Shown here in pieces: positions 27,524 through 35,967 of a stretch of 64,000 nt of DNA. Made by a program: the position numbers and the translations under genes. This DNA comes from Eubacteriales bacterium (GTDB lineage: Bacteria; Bacillota; Clostridia; Lachnospirales; Lachnospiraceae): positions 1 through 64,000 of the forward strand of contig JAUNDP010000005.1 in assembly GCA_030526005.1 (NCBI GenBank). Reading direction: 5' to 3'. The notes beneath the pieces were generated by a model. It was given only the letters and a program-made list of their open reading frames with translations, was not told where the DNA came from and ran no database searches. Position 1 is the first letter of the stretch. Every line of letters begins with the position of its first letter.

Positions 27524-29205
27524 AGAAAAAAAGAATCTGGATAGGAGTGGTTATTACTTTTTTTCTGTGTATTTTTTTGATCTTATGGAATGGAATTTTA
27601 GGGAAAGAGAGAGAAACATCTGATACAGTTAAAGAAATTCATCTGGGCGCTGTTTTGGATGACAAGATTTCATTTTCAGACGGGGAGACAATGGAGAACA
27701 ATCGTTTTTTAGATTGGATTCTGGAGGATTTGAATATCCGTGTCGTATATGACTGGATCTATTCAAATGAAGAATTTCAGCGCAATATCAATCTGCATAT
27801 TAACTGCGATGCCTTGCCGGATGCGCTGATGGTCAATGAAGAACAATATAGAAAAATGCTGGAATATGGTCAGATTCAGCCAGTTACAGAAGTTTATCAT
27901 AATACTGCCTCTGATCAGCTGAAAGCATTTGTCGAAAGTATTGGCGAAGAAGGAAAAGAATCCGTCATGGTCGATAAGGAGATGATGGCAATTCCTTTTC
28001 CAAGTCTGACGGCAAGTGGAATCAATGTAATGTGGATCAGGCAGGACTGGCTGGATCAGCTTGGTCTGGAAGTACCGCGAAATATAGAAGACATTGAAGA
28101 GACGGCAGCTATATTTGTGGGAAAAGAGATGGCCGGGGAAGGAACCATTGGGATTTTGGGACCTGGGATAGACTACGAGCTGGCAGCCGTAGGAAAATGC
28201 TCTTTTGGGCTGAATCCTGTTTTTTCCGCATTCCATGCCTATCCCAAATACTGGACATTCGATGAAAAAGGAAAGCTGATCTATGGATCGGTACAGGAGG
28301 AAGCAAAACAGGCGCTTCAAGTTCTGGCGCGATGGTATCAGAAAGGAATACTGGATGAACAAATTTTTAGCAGAGAGAATATACAGGAGATTCTGGACAC
28401 AGGAAAAGCTGGAATTTTATTTGGCCCATGGTGGATGGCAGAAATGCTGAAAAATGACATCATAAAAAATAAAAGCGAATGGAAAGCATATGCGTATCCG
28501 CTTGACATGGAAGGAAAATATTTTTGCACAATGCCTCCTGTCATCAATCAATATCTTGTGATTCACAAGAAATGTAAAAATCCAGAATCTATTCTTGAGA
28601 TTGTCAATTATGTGATTAAAAATCAAAATAGATGGCTAGATGAGAAGAAGTTAGAAGGGATCAGCATAAAAGCATATCCGATCGGATGGGAGAGCGACTT
28701 TCCAGATGAATTGGAGTATACTTATCAGGCATTAAAAGAAAGTATGGAAGGCGGAGAGCCAGACATTGATTTTTTTTATCATAAGGTATTGAAACAAGAC
28801 TTAAAAAATTTGAAAAAAATGAATCGTCCTCCATATGAACAGTTTGGAATAGAAGACTGGAATGAGGACACAAGCGGGGAATTTATTCGATTATATGGGA
28901 TTATAAACGGAGTAGGGGCGATCGCAGAACAGTCGTATCAGCCGATATATTCTTTATTTTCACAACAGACTCCGACGATGAAAATAAAATGGAAGCAGTT
29001 GGAACAATTAGAAGAAGAAACATATGCAAAAATTATTCTGGGAGAAGAACCGATTGAAGCATTTGATACGTTTGTGGAAGTATGGAAAAAGAGCGGAGGG
29101 CAGACGATTGAAAAGGAGGCAGCACAGCTTATGGAGAAAGCAGGCAGAAACCCGACAGCAGACACAGCGGGAGGATGCCTGCAGAAATCTTATTCTAAAA
29201 AGTGA
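27520..29205 (+). CDS. Membrane-anchored solute-binding-like protein
   Basis: A 561-residue extracellular solute-binding protein of the LplA/oligosaccharide type, recognisable from the overall lay-out (LDWILEDLNI, a DALMVN-like segment, MWIRQDWLDQLG, WWMAEMLKN). The N-terminus is MKKKRIWIGVVI followed by a hydrophobic segment and no lipobox Cys, so it is probably anchored by that segment. No permease or ATPase gene is nearby. ATGA overlap with the response regulator gene suggests that it works as a sensor partner of the two-component system rather than in uptake. Its last 16 bases overlap the end of the XRE gene on the other strand. Confidence 0.82.
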   Translation: MKKKRIWIGVVITFFLCIFLILWNGILGKERETSDTVKEIHLGAVLDDKISFSDGETMENNRFLDWILEDLNIRVVYDWIYSNEEFQRNINLHINCDALPDALMVNEEQYRKMLEYGQIQPVTEVYHNTASDQLKAFVESIGEEGKESVMVDKEMMAIPFPSLTASGINVMWIRQDWLDQLGLEVPRNIEDIEETAAIFVGKEMAGEGTIGILGPGIDYELAAVGKCSFGLNPVFSAFHAYPKYWTFDEKGKLIYGSVQEEAKQALQVLARWYQKGILDEQIFSRENIQEILDTGKAGILFGPWWMAEMLKNDIIKNKSEWKAYAYPLDMEGKYFCTMPPVINQYLVIHKKCKNPESILEIVNYVIKNQNRWLDEKKLEGISIKAYPIGWESDFPDELEYTYQALKESMEGGEPDIDFFYHKVLKQDLKNLKKMNRPPYEQFGIEDWNEDTSGEFIRLYGIINGVGAIAEQSYQPIYSLFSQQTPTMKIKWKQLEQLEEETYAKIILGEEPIEAFDTFVEVWKKSGGQTIEKEAAQLMEKAGRNPTADTAGGCLQKSYSKK

Positions 29206-29915
29206 CCTTCTAATTTTCCAATCACCTTTCCTAGTGTCTGGAAATTCATTCCCGGTTCAACCACAATCGTCTGGGCATTTACATTCAGAGGTACAAGTTT
29301 TACTTTGCCTTTATAGCTGTATAGTTTTTTGATATGGACAAGACCGTCTATCTGAAACAGTCCCACTTCATTATGGTTGACTTTGCATCGCTTAATCAGT
29401 GCGATATCGCCGATATTCAACAGCGGTTTTGTGGTATTGGTAATAATTTTTACAGCGAAATCTGCATGACTGTTCAGTTCGGTAGCTGGAACTTTAATTA
29501 ATTTTGGATTTTGGAAGATCACATATCCGTTTGAGCGAAAAGCAGGAATAAAAAGATTGAGATTAATCATAGATTCACGCATTAAATATTCTTCAGCACA
29601 TTTAAATTCTGCATCCGCGACGATACGGACCATTTCTTTGCCATGCTTATTCAGCTTGCGGTATTTTTTGACGATATCATATTCTTCTTCAGAAACTTCT
29701 CTTGTATTCGATTTTAATATATAATCTTGGTATAAATAATTTGCATCACATTCTAAAACCGTCATCAGTCGGATCAATACGGTTGGCTTTGGATAGTTCT
29801 GACTGTTCTCATAGTTTGCTATCGCAGCATCAGAAACATCTACACATTTAGCCAATTCTTTCTGAGACATTCCTTTTGACTCTCTTAACTCTTTTAATCT
29901 TTCTCCAAATCCCAT
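29190..29915 (-). CDS. XRE repressor with inactive-looking S24 peptidase domain
   Basis: A 241-residue protein. The N-terminal helix-turn-helix is residues 5-60 (MSQKELAKCVDVSDAAIANYE). Residues about 150-235 align with the LexA/CI S24 domain, for example ADFAVKI, GDIALIK and VHIKKL. The catalytic Ser (usually in GDSM or GMSM) is replaced: TNTT, with T161 in its place. Lys196 is kept. Self-cleavage is therefore doubtful. It resembles phage-type regulators, but no phage gene is nearby. Promoter and operator-like repeats upstream suggest self-repression. Confidence 0.85.
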   Translation of the reverse strand: MGFGERLKELRESKGMSQKELAKCVDVSDAAIANYENSQNYPKPTVLIRLMTVLECDANYLYQDYILKSNTREVSEEEYDIVKKYRKLNKHGKEMVRIVADAEFKCAEEYLMRESMINLNLFIPAFRSNGYVIFQNPKLIKVPATELNSHADFAVKIITNTTKPLLNIGDIALIKRCKVNHNEVGLFQIDGLVHIKKLYSYKGKVKLVPLNVNAQTIVVEPGMNFQTLGKVIGKLEGHFLE

Positions 29916-29941
29916 AAGTCATGACTTCCTTTCTCGAAAAT

Positions 29942-30081
29942 TGACATTTTTCTACATTATTATACAACAGAAATACTTTGAAGTAAAGAAAAATATAATG
30001 TTTTTCTTGACTAATACTGGAAAATTGTGTAAATTTATTTTATGAGTTTTCTATACTGACTGAAAAAATAGAAAAATGACA
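29942..30081. promoter_or_regulatory. Operator-like repeats in the XRE promoter region
   Basis: TGACATTTTTCTA at 29942-29954 has an inverted near-copy TAGAAAAATGACA at 30069-30081 (one mismatch). Between them is an imperfect palindrome AAGAAAAA-N7-TTTTTCTT at 29986-30008. The first site covers the expected XRE start of transcription, the palindrome touches its -35 box, and the third overlaps a possible promoter of the small gene at 30175. Confidence 0.5.
29959..29987 (-). promoter_or_regulatory. Promoter of the XRE gene
   Basis: On the minus strand: TTTACT (29982-29987), a 17-bp spacer and TATAAT (29959-29964), leaving a leader of about 40 nt. Confidence 0.6.
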
Positions 30082-30174
30082 GTTTTGATCGGAATGTGCT
30101 ATCATAGAAAAAAGGGAGAATGGGTCAGAATAGAAATAAAAAGTATACAGGTTCGCAGGAGGATGGAAAACAAC

Positions 30175-30273
30175 ATGAATTACTTAGAAGAAATAACGAT
30201 TCTACTAAAAAAGACAAAATCAGAAAAGACGTTAAAGATGGTTTATTATTTTTTGAAAGGATTGTTGGAGTGA
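30175..30273 (+). CDS. 32-residue small protein divergent from the XRE gene
   Basis: A short protein, MNYLEEITILLKKTKSEK then TLKMVYYFLKGLLE, predicted as two helices joined by a turn. AGGAGG at 30157-30162 lies 12 bases before ATG 30175; an in-frame ATG at 30163 is too near that site. The pattern resembles small proteins often found beside phage-type repressors in Firmicutes, but I know no function. A terminator follows directly, so it is a complete unit. Its promoter may be ATGACA-18-TATCAT (30076-30105). Confidence 0.55.
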   Translation: MNYLEEITILLKKTKSEKTLKMVYYFLKGLLE

Positions 30274-30289
30274 AAATTTTTGATAATAG

Positions 30290-30342
30290 AGGACATATTT
30301 CAACATACAGTTTGAAATATGTCCTTGTTGTTTCTATTTTTT
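30290..30342 (+). terminator. Terminator after the small protein gene
   Basis: A 14-bp perfect stem (30290-30303 with 30312-30325), an 8-nt loop and a T-rich tail. It also separates the convergent DUF2284 gene. Confidence 0.8.
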
Positions 30343-30909
30343 TAAAAGTCCGCCGACCAGAATAAAATATTGCGGAAGTCTGCCCTCTGTCATCCACAAT
30401 AGCTCCTGATGAAGATATTTTGTGATGGTTAATCCGACATTTCCCCCAAGAGATTCGATGGAATAGCGCATTTGTTCAGGGAAGCGGCAAGAGATATTAT
30501 CTTTCCTTGTACAGTTGTCTCGACCGCACATCTGACAACAGCCTGCAGAGAGACTGATACTTCCCTCAAATTTTTGCTCCAGAAGAAACAGCTGTTTTGC
30601 CATGTCCTGCTTTTCGTTCTGAAGTACACGGTTAGTAAAAATATTTAATTGTTCCGGAGTGTAGTTCTGTTTTATCTGTTCCTCAGAAAAAATAATCTTT
30701 CTGGCATACAAAAACAATGTCTGATATTGGCGCCAATACTCTTCCGGATGGAAAGAATAGGGCGGACAGGACCATATTTTTCCATAATTTGGACATGATT
30801 TACAACATTCCAAAAACTCTTCTGCATTGACACAGGTATGAAGATATTCTGACACATCAACCTGGGCGGTAAATATTTCTATTTGGTAATCTCTTTGATT
30901 TTTTTCCAT
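30334..30909 (-). CDS. DUF2284 cysteine-rich metal-binding protein
   Basis: A 191-residue protein with the cysteine groupings of DUF2284: CVNAEEFLECCKSC, WSCPPYSF, then CCQMCGRDNC and CRFPEQM. These probably bind iron-sulfur clusters or zinc. The family is common in strict anaerobes and has no assigned reaction. AGGAGGAAAA precedes the ATG. The DUF3786 gene lies just upstream in the same direction, so the two are probably one operon. Confidence 0.82.
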   Translation of the reverse strand: MEKNQRDYQIEIFTAQVDVSEYLHTCVNAEEFLECCKSCPNYGKIWSCPPYSFHPEEYWRQYQTLFLYARKIIFSEEQIKQNYTPEQLNIFTNRVLQNEKQDMAKQLFLLEQKFEGSISLSAGCCQMCGRDNCTRKDNISCRFPEQMRYSIESLGGNVGLTITKYLHQELLWMTEGRLPQYFILVGGLLKK

Positions 30910-30961
30910 CTGTTTTCCTCCTGATATGGATTCTTTTTGATAAAATATAAAAGAAAAACGA

Positions 30962-31615
30962 TCAGTTCACCTGAAAAAAACTGCCGGAAGGCATGAGACC
31001 GGCGGCTTCTGTGAGCATAGCGATACCGGCAGAGGCAATGGTGACAGTACTTTCTACATGAATAAAATCCGTAGCGCTTTTATCAAATAAAATGTTTGCC
31101 TGAGCAGGAAATTCGTCGTCCTCGTCCCAAAAAAGAAAGCGTATCGGAATACAGGAAAATGCATCAATCTGATAGCCTATATCGGAAAAAGGAATTTTCT
31201 TGCCGCCCAGCTTTTCAAATGCCATCTCAAGCTGGTCCATACGTCCGGCAAAAGTCTGGGCAAACGACTGAACATTCCCTTTTTGAAAAGCCGGGGCAAA
31301 TGGACGGGCATTTTTTAACTGTTCAAATGGAACCCATTGATTTTGGAGATGCGCATATGGTTTCGCATAGGCAAGCAGCGTATAGATATTAAGTCGAACA
31401 GTGGAAGAGACAGAGCCAAAGGAATCGGACGCAGTAATTACACCAGTCTGTTTATCAATGTGATATGGTTTCCCAAAATGACGGATAGAAAGAAACGCAC
31501 CATGGTCAGCCAGTTCCGGCACACGCATCTTTAAGTCTAACAGATCCATCTGGAGAAATTTTTGGCTCCATTCCTCACACCATTTTTCATAATTTGATTT
31601 TTTCTTTTCAGCCAT
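30962..31615 (-). CDS. DUF3786 family protein
   Basis: A 217-residue cytoplasmic protein. DHGAFLSIRHFGKPYHIDK, a central RPFAP motif and the LFWDEDDEFPAQANILFD segment fit DUF3786, a family of anaerobes often found near corrinoid or metal-related genes. No catalytic residues are known to me. It is followed 52 bp later by the DUF2284 gene. Confidence 0.78.
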   Translation of the reverse strand: MAEKKKSNYEKWCEEWSQKFLQMDLLDLKMRVPELADHGAFLSIRHFGKPYHIDKQTGVITASDSFGSVSSTVRLNIYTLLAYAKPYAHLQNQWVPFEQLKNARPFAPAFQKGNVQSFAQTFAGRMDQLEMAFEKLGGKKIPFSDIGYQIDAFSCIPIRFLFWDEDDEFPAQANILFDKSATDFIHVESTVTIASAGIAMLTEAAGLMPSGSFFQVN

Positions 31616-31746
31616 ATCATTCAGCCCCTTCCTGATTTTTTATCACTATTATTGTAGAAGCTTTTTGCAGGAAAAACAATAAGAAATTGAGAAATTTATG
31701 GTATAAAGTCGATCTGTTTTTGAGCATGAGGAAAGAGGTTTTTTGC

Positions 31747-31775
31747 TTGACAATTATTGCAATTAATTGAATAAT
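31747..31775 (+). promoter_or_regulatory. Possible promoter of the nth-larC-glycosylase genes
   Basis: TTGACA at 31747-31752, a 17-bp spacer and AATAAT at 31770-31775. The leader contains a small hairpin GGCAGG-GAA-CCTGCC (31801-31815) without a T run. I see no gene in the 250 bp before nth. Confidence 0.45.
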
Positions 31776-31865
31776 AAAGCTAAACTTGTTTTAAAAAGCA
31801 GGCAGGGAACCTGCCGCTCTATAGCAGATAAAAAGAGAATAAGACATAGGAAGGGCAAAAAGAAT

Positions 31866-32513
31866 ATGACAAAAAAAGAATGGGCATTGGAAGTGATCGA
31901 ACGGTTAAAGAAGGAATATCCTGACGTGGGATGTACACTGGAATATGATCAGGCATGGAAGCTGTTGGTAGGAGTGCGTCTGGCAGCACAGTGTACAGAT
32001 GCCAGGGTTAATATTGTAGTAGAAGATTTATATAAAAAATATCCGGATGTGAATGCTCTTGCACAGGCAGAACCAGAGGAGATAGAAGCGATTGTCAGAC
32101 CATGCGGGCTTGGGAAAAGCAAAGCAAGGGATATCAGCGCCTGTATGAAAATATTAAGAGATCAGTATAATGGAAAAGTTCCAGACGACTTTCAGGCTCT
32201 TTTAAAACTGCCGGGAGTAGGGAGAAAAAGCGCCAATCTGATTATGGGAGACATATTTGGAAAGCCGGCGATTGTGACGGATACCCATTGCATCCGCTTG
32301 GTCAATCGAATCGGACTGGTAGACCAGATTAAAGAACCGAAAAAAGTAGAGATGGAACTGTGGAAGATCATTCCGGGAGAAGAAGGAAGCGATTTCTGTC
32401 ATCGACTTGTTTTTCATGGAAGAGAAGTTTGTACAGCCAGAACAATACCACACTGCGACAGATGCTGTCTCAGTGATATCTGTCAGAAAAACGGCGTGAC
32501 TTTGCAGAAATAA
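31866..32513 (+). CDS. nth: Endonuclease III
   Basis: A 215-residue DNA glycosylase/AP lyase that removes oxidised pyrimidines. The helix-hairpin-helix LPGVGRKSAN holds the catalytic Lys; TDTHCIRL holds the catalytic Asp. A [4Fe-4S] motif closes the protein, C-X7-C-X2-C-X5-C, one residue longer in its first gap than in E. coli. I chose ATG 31866, preceded by AGGAAGGG; an in-frame extension to 31767 lacks such a site. Confidence 0.93.
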   Translation: MTKKEWALEVIERLKKEYPDVGCTLEYDQAWKLLVGVRLAAQCTDARVNIVVEDLYKKYPDVNALAQAEPEEIEAIVRPCGLGKSKARDISACMKILRDQYNGKVPDDFQALLKLPGVGRKSANLIMGDIFGKPAIVTDTHCIRLVNRIGLVDQIKEPKKVEMELWKIIPGEEGSDFCHRLVFHGREVCTARTIPHCDRCCLSDICQKNGVTLQK

Positions 32514-32540
32514 ACATAGAACAGAGATGGAGGAAAAAAG

Positions 32541-33812
32541 ATGGGAAATGTACTGTACCTGGAATGCAGTTCAGGGATCAGCGGAGATATGACAGTTGCA
32601 GCGCTTCTGGATTTAGGAGCAGACGAAACGGTTTTAAAGAGAACGCTTTCCAGCCTTCCGATCGAGGGATTTCAGGCAAAAATTACAAGGGTAAAAAAAT
32701 CAGGGCTGGATGTCTGTGATTTTGACGTGATTTTAGATAAGACGCATGAAAACCATGACCATGACATGGAATATCTTCATGGGGAGAACGATGTCCATAT
32801 GAAGGAACATGCGAATCCTTCTATAAGACATGAACATCGTGGTCTGTCAGAAATCATGCAGATTTTAAAAGAGACAGAGATGACAGAAGGCGCAAGAAAA
32901 ATTGCAGCCGCTGTTTTTGAGATTCTGGCAGAAGCAGAGGCAAACGTACATGGAGTGGAGAAAGAACACGTTCATTTCCATGAAGTAGGAGCAGTAGACT
33001 CGATTGTAGATATCACTGCGGCAGCTGTCTGCATTGACAATTTAGATATTGAAGAGGTTATCATTCCGGATCTGACAGAAGGACAGGGTACAATCAGATG
33101 TCAGCATGGAATTATTCCTGTTCCCGTTCCGGCTGTGGTACAGATTGCTCAGATGTATGGGCTGACTTTAAATGTCACGCCGACACAGGGCGAACTTGTC
33201 ACACCGACAGGGGCGGCTATTGCGGCTGCAATCCGGACATCAGAGAAGCTTCCGAAACAATTTAAAATAAAAAAAATAGGTATGGGCGCCGGAAAAAGAA
33301 CGTATGACAGACCTGGAATTCTCCGCGCAATGCTGCTTGAAAGACAAGAGATGACAGCGGAGCAAGATGAAATCTTAAAACTGGAAACAAATATAGATGA
33401 CTGTACAGGAGAAGCGCTGGGATATGTGATGGAACGCCTGTTTGCAGAAGGAGCGCGGGATGTCAGCTATATGCCTCTGTACATGAAAAAAAATCGTCCG
33501 GCATATCAGCTGAATGTTATCTGCGCAGAGGAAGACGTAAGAAAGATGGAACGCATCATTTTTGAAAATACGACAACGATTGGAATTCGCCGGATCAAAA
33601 TGGAAAGGACAATACTGCAGCGAGAAATCAGAAGCATATCCACCCCTTATGGAGAGGCAAATGTGAAAATATGTCAAAAAGAATCAGGGCAGATGATATA
33701 TCCGGAATATGAGAGTACTGCGCAGCTGAGCAGAAAAAGCGGAAAACCTTATCCGGAAATTTATCAGATGATTGCAGAGCAGGCAAAAAAAGAGCAGGAA
33801 AGACAGGGATAG
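32541..33812 (+). CDS. larC: Nickel-pincer cofactor synthesis protein LarC
   Basis: A 423-residue LarC, which inserts nickel into the pyridinium dithiocarboxylate cofactor of lactate racemase-type enzymes. N-terminal LYLECSSGISGDM is the signature, followed by a His-rich loop (near residues 75-105), HFHEVGAVDSIVDI and, in the C-terminal half, LETNIDDCTGE. In Lactobacillus the protein needs a ribosomal frameshift; here it is one continuous frame. No larA, larB or larE lies in the window. It sits between two DNA-repair genes. Confidence 0.9.
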   Translation: MGNVLYLECSSGISGDMTVAALLDLGADETVLKRTLSSLPIEGFQAKITRVKKSGLDVCDFDVILDKTHENHDHDMEYLHGENDVHMKEHANPSIRHEHRGLSEIMQILKETEMTEGARKIAAAVFEILAEAEANVHGVEKEHVHFHEVGAVDSIVDITAAAVCIDNLDIEEVIIPDLTEGQGTIRCQHGIIPVPVPAVVQIAQMYGLTLNVTPTQGELVTPTGAAIAAAIRTSEKLPKQFKIKKIGMGAGKRTYDRPGILRAMLLERQEMTAEQDEILKLETNIDDCTGEALGYVMERLFAEGARDVSYMPLYMKKNRPAYQLNVICAEEDVRKMERIIFENTTTIGIRRIKMERTILQREIRSISTPYGEANVKICQKESGQMIYPEYESTAQLSRKSGKPYPEIYQMIAEQAKKEQERQG

Positions 33813-33819
33813 AAGAAAA

Positions 33820-34668
33820 ATGGTAAAATTGGATGAGAAATATTTCGATTTAAAACAGATTTGCGATTCTGGTCAGTGCTTTCGTATGAAAGAAATGGAG
33901 AAAAACCGATATGGAATTGTTGCGTTTGGGAAATATCTGGAGATGGAACAAAGAGAAGATGGCATTCTTCTTTTTTGCTGTGAATCGGAATTTGAGACTG
34001 TCTGGAAGGAATATTTTGATCTGAATTTCGATTATGCTAAGGTGATGGATCAGATTGACACAGAAGATACTTATTTATGTACCGCTGCACAGTATGGAAG
34101 TGGGATTCGCATTCTGCATCAGGAGCTGTGGGAGATGATGATTTCTTTTATTATTTCACAGCAGAATAATATAAAAAGAATCCGAAAATGTATTGAAACG
34201 ATCTGTGAGAGATTTGGGGAAAAAAAGACAAGTCAGAACGGAACGGTTTATTTTGATTTTCCTTCGCCGGAAGCTCTTGCCACAGCTGGTGAAGAAGAAC
34301 TAAGATCCTGCAATCTGGGATATCGCAGCCGTTACATAGAAAAAACAGCCAGACAGGTGATGGAATGGGGAAATTTGGAACAATTAAAACAACTGCCATA
34401 TGCAAAAGCAAGAACAAAGCTGATGGAATTCTGCGGAATTGGAGAAAAAGTTTCAGACTGCATCTGCCTTTTTGCACTGCAGAAAAAAGAGGCATTTCCG
34501 ATCGATACACATATCAGACAGGTACTGCTGGAGCACTATCCGGATGGCTTCCCATTTGAAAGATACCAAAATTTTTCGGGAATTTTGCAGCAGTATATTT
34601 TTTACTATGATTTGACAAAAGAAGAAAAGAGAAGAAAAGAGAGGAAGTATGTTGCACAGATAGAATAA
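33820..34668 (+). CDS. OGG1-type 8-oxoguanine DNA glycosylase
   Basis: A 282-residue glycosylase. The N-terminal OGG_N domain includes SGQCFRM; the helix-hairpin-helix GIGEKVSDC carries the catalytic Lys and FPIDTHIRQ the catalytic Asp. SQQNNIKRIRK is typical. It removes 8-oxoguanine from DNA. I place the start at ATG 33820, since the longer frame overlaps larC. It follows larC by seven bases; with nth upstream this is an oxidised-base repair group. Confidence 0.88.
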   Translation: MVKLDEKYFDLKQICDSGQCFRMKEMEKNRYGIVAFGKYLEMEQREDGILLFCCESEFETVWKEYFDLNFDYAKVMDQIDTEDTYLCTAAQYGSGIRILHQELWEMMISFIISQQNNIKRIRKCIETICERFGEKKTSQNGTVYFDFPSPEALATAGEEELRSCNLGYRSRYIEKTARQVMEWGNLEQLKQLPYAKARTKLMEFCGIGEKVSDCICLFALQKKEAFPIDTHIRQVLLEHYPDGFPFERYQNFSGILQQYIFYYDLTKEEKRRKERKYVAQIE

Positions 34669-34774
34669 AGTAGCGTATAATAAAAAATAGGACAAGGAAA
34701 GAGGAGAAGCAGAAAGGAAGAATAGATGGAAAATAAAAGGTGCAGATTTGTATGAGAGACAGGAGGGGATAAGG

Positions 34775-35059
34775 ATGTTGTTTTTTAAAAAGAAAGAAAC
34801 CCATCCAGATCAGAAGAAAAGAAATCGAATTGCAATTTTAGGGCAGGACAAGGAACAATGCGATATGCTTGAAAAAAATGTGAGAGAGGGACTTATGAAA
34901 TTTTATATGGAAGTTCCAATTGCACGCGTGACAGATCCGGCGGAAATCCGGGAATATGGGGTCACAAGAGAGCCGGCTCTTCTATATATCGACAGAATCA
35001 TTTCAGAAGGAAAGGTTTTGGAGAGGAACGAAGTGATGAATTTAATTGCAAACAGTTAG
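34775..35059 (+). CDS. Small thioredoxin-like-fold protein without CXXC
   Basis: A 94-residue protein. After a basic N-terminus (MLFFKKKETHP) comes IAILGQDKEQCDMLEKNVREGL, which looks like the first strand and helix of small thioredoxin-like proteins, then EPALLYIDRIISEGKVL, equivalent to the cis-proline strand. The usual CXXC is reduced to one Cys (QCDM), so disulfide exchange is unlikely. Start ATG 34775 follows AGGAGG by eight bases. Function unknown; family match tentative. Confidence 0.6.
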   Translation: MLFFKKKETHPDQKKRNRIAILGQDKEQCDMLEKNVREGLMKFYMEVPIARVTDPAEIREYGVTREPALLYIDRIISEGKVLERNEVMNLIANS

Positions 35060-35067
35060 ATTATCAG

Positions 35068-35127
35068 AAAGAGGGGATCGCTGAATCATCTAATTTGGAT
35101 GATTTTGTGAGAGCCTCTTTTTTTGAA
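35068..35127 (+). terminator. Terminator after the thioredoxin-like gene
   Basis: An interrupted stem, with AATCATC/GATGATT at the tip and AGAGG/CCTCT at the base, ends in TTTTTTT. The gap up to 35249 holds nothing else recognisable. Confidence 0.7.
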
Positions 35128-35249
35128 TAAATGAAAAAAATTTATAAAAAATTTAGAAAATAATCACAGGAAAATGAAGAAAATAGAGTATGATGACGAA
35201 AGTGGTGTGAGATGAAAAAGAAAAAACAGACATAGAGGTGAAAACAGTT

Positions 35250-35912
35250 TTGACAGATGAACAATACTACGAAATGATTGTGCCATATGAGGATGCTAAA
35301 AAATTGCTGATGGCACGTTTAGAAGTTTTAAATCATACATTATATCAAAATTCAGTGCTGCCTCCGATTCATCATATAGAGAGCAGAATAAAGCGAAAAC
35401 AGAGCATAGAAGAAAAAATGAAAAGAAAGCAGCTGGAAGAAAGCGTGATGAGTATAAAAGAAAATCTAAGAGATATTGCGGGAATCCGCGTAATCTGTTA
35501 TACGAGACAAGACATCGCTTTTTTGTCCGATGCTCTGAAAAAGCAAAAAGATCTGATTGTGATTCGAGAGAGAGATTATATCCGAAATCCAAAACAAAAT
35601 GGGTATCGGAGCTATCATTTGATTTTAGGCGTTCCGGTTTATTATATGGATCAGAAAGAATGGAACAGCACAGCGTGCGAGGAAAAACATTCCAGATATC
35701 ATTTTCCTGAAAAGCGGATGTTTGTGACAAGCATGGAATATTATCCTGTGGAAGTACAGCTGCGCACAGTGGGGATGGATTTTTGGGCAAGCATGGAACA
35801 TCGTCTATGCTATAAGCAGCAAAGAGAAGACGAAAAAGAGGTCAGAAAGAAGCTGCTTTCTTATGCAAAAGTGATGGAAAAGATGGAGGAAGAGCTGGAA
35901 AAACTATTGTAG
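35250..35912 (+). CDS. Small alarmone synthetase (RelA/SpoT-like, YjbM type)
   Basis: A 220-residue (p)ppGpp synthetase-only protein. Core motifs: IAGIRVICYTRQDI, RNPKQNGYRSYHLI and VEVQLRTVGMDFWASMEHRLCYK. There is no HD hydrolase or regulatory domain. I favour a TTG start at 35250 nine bases after AGAGGTG; an in-frame GTG at 35238 forms part of that site, so a start there is less likely. It is a single gene after a terminator, with a divergent base composition no different from neighbours. Confidence 0.88.
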   Translation: MTDEQYYEMIVPYEDAKKLLMARLEVLNHTLYQNSVLPPIHHIESRIKRKQSIEEKMKRKQLEESVMSIKENLRDIAGIRVICYTRQDIAFLSDALKKQKDLIVIRERDYIRNPKQNGYRSYHLILGVPVYYMDQKEWNSTACEEKHSRYHFPEKRMFVTSMEYYPVEVQLRTVGMDFWASMEHRLCYKQQREDEKEVRKKLLSYAKVMEKMEEELEKLL

Positions 35913-35967
35913 TCGGAAATGGAAAACTGTGGTACAATAACAAAAAAGAAGAAAAGGGGGCAGACAG

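Noticed and set aside
27520..27620. Lipoprotein signal on the solute-binding protein
   Set aside because: The only early cysteine follows FFL rather than a lipobox, so a membrane anchor is the better reading.
29190..30273. Prophage remnant
   Set aside because: The XRE repressor and small protein look phage-like, but there is no integrase, structural gene or attachment-site repeat nearby.
35296..35790. 164-codon minus-strand frame inside the alarmone synthetase gene
   Set aside because: Same reasoning: it is antisense to a gene with intact family motifs.
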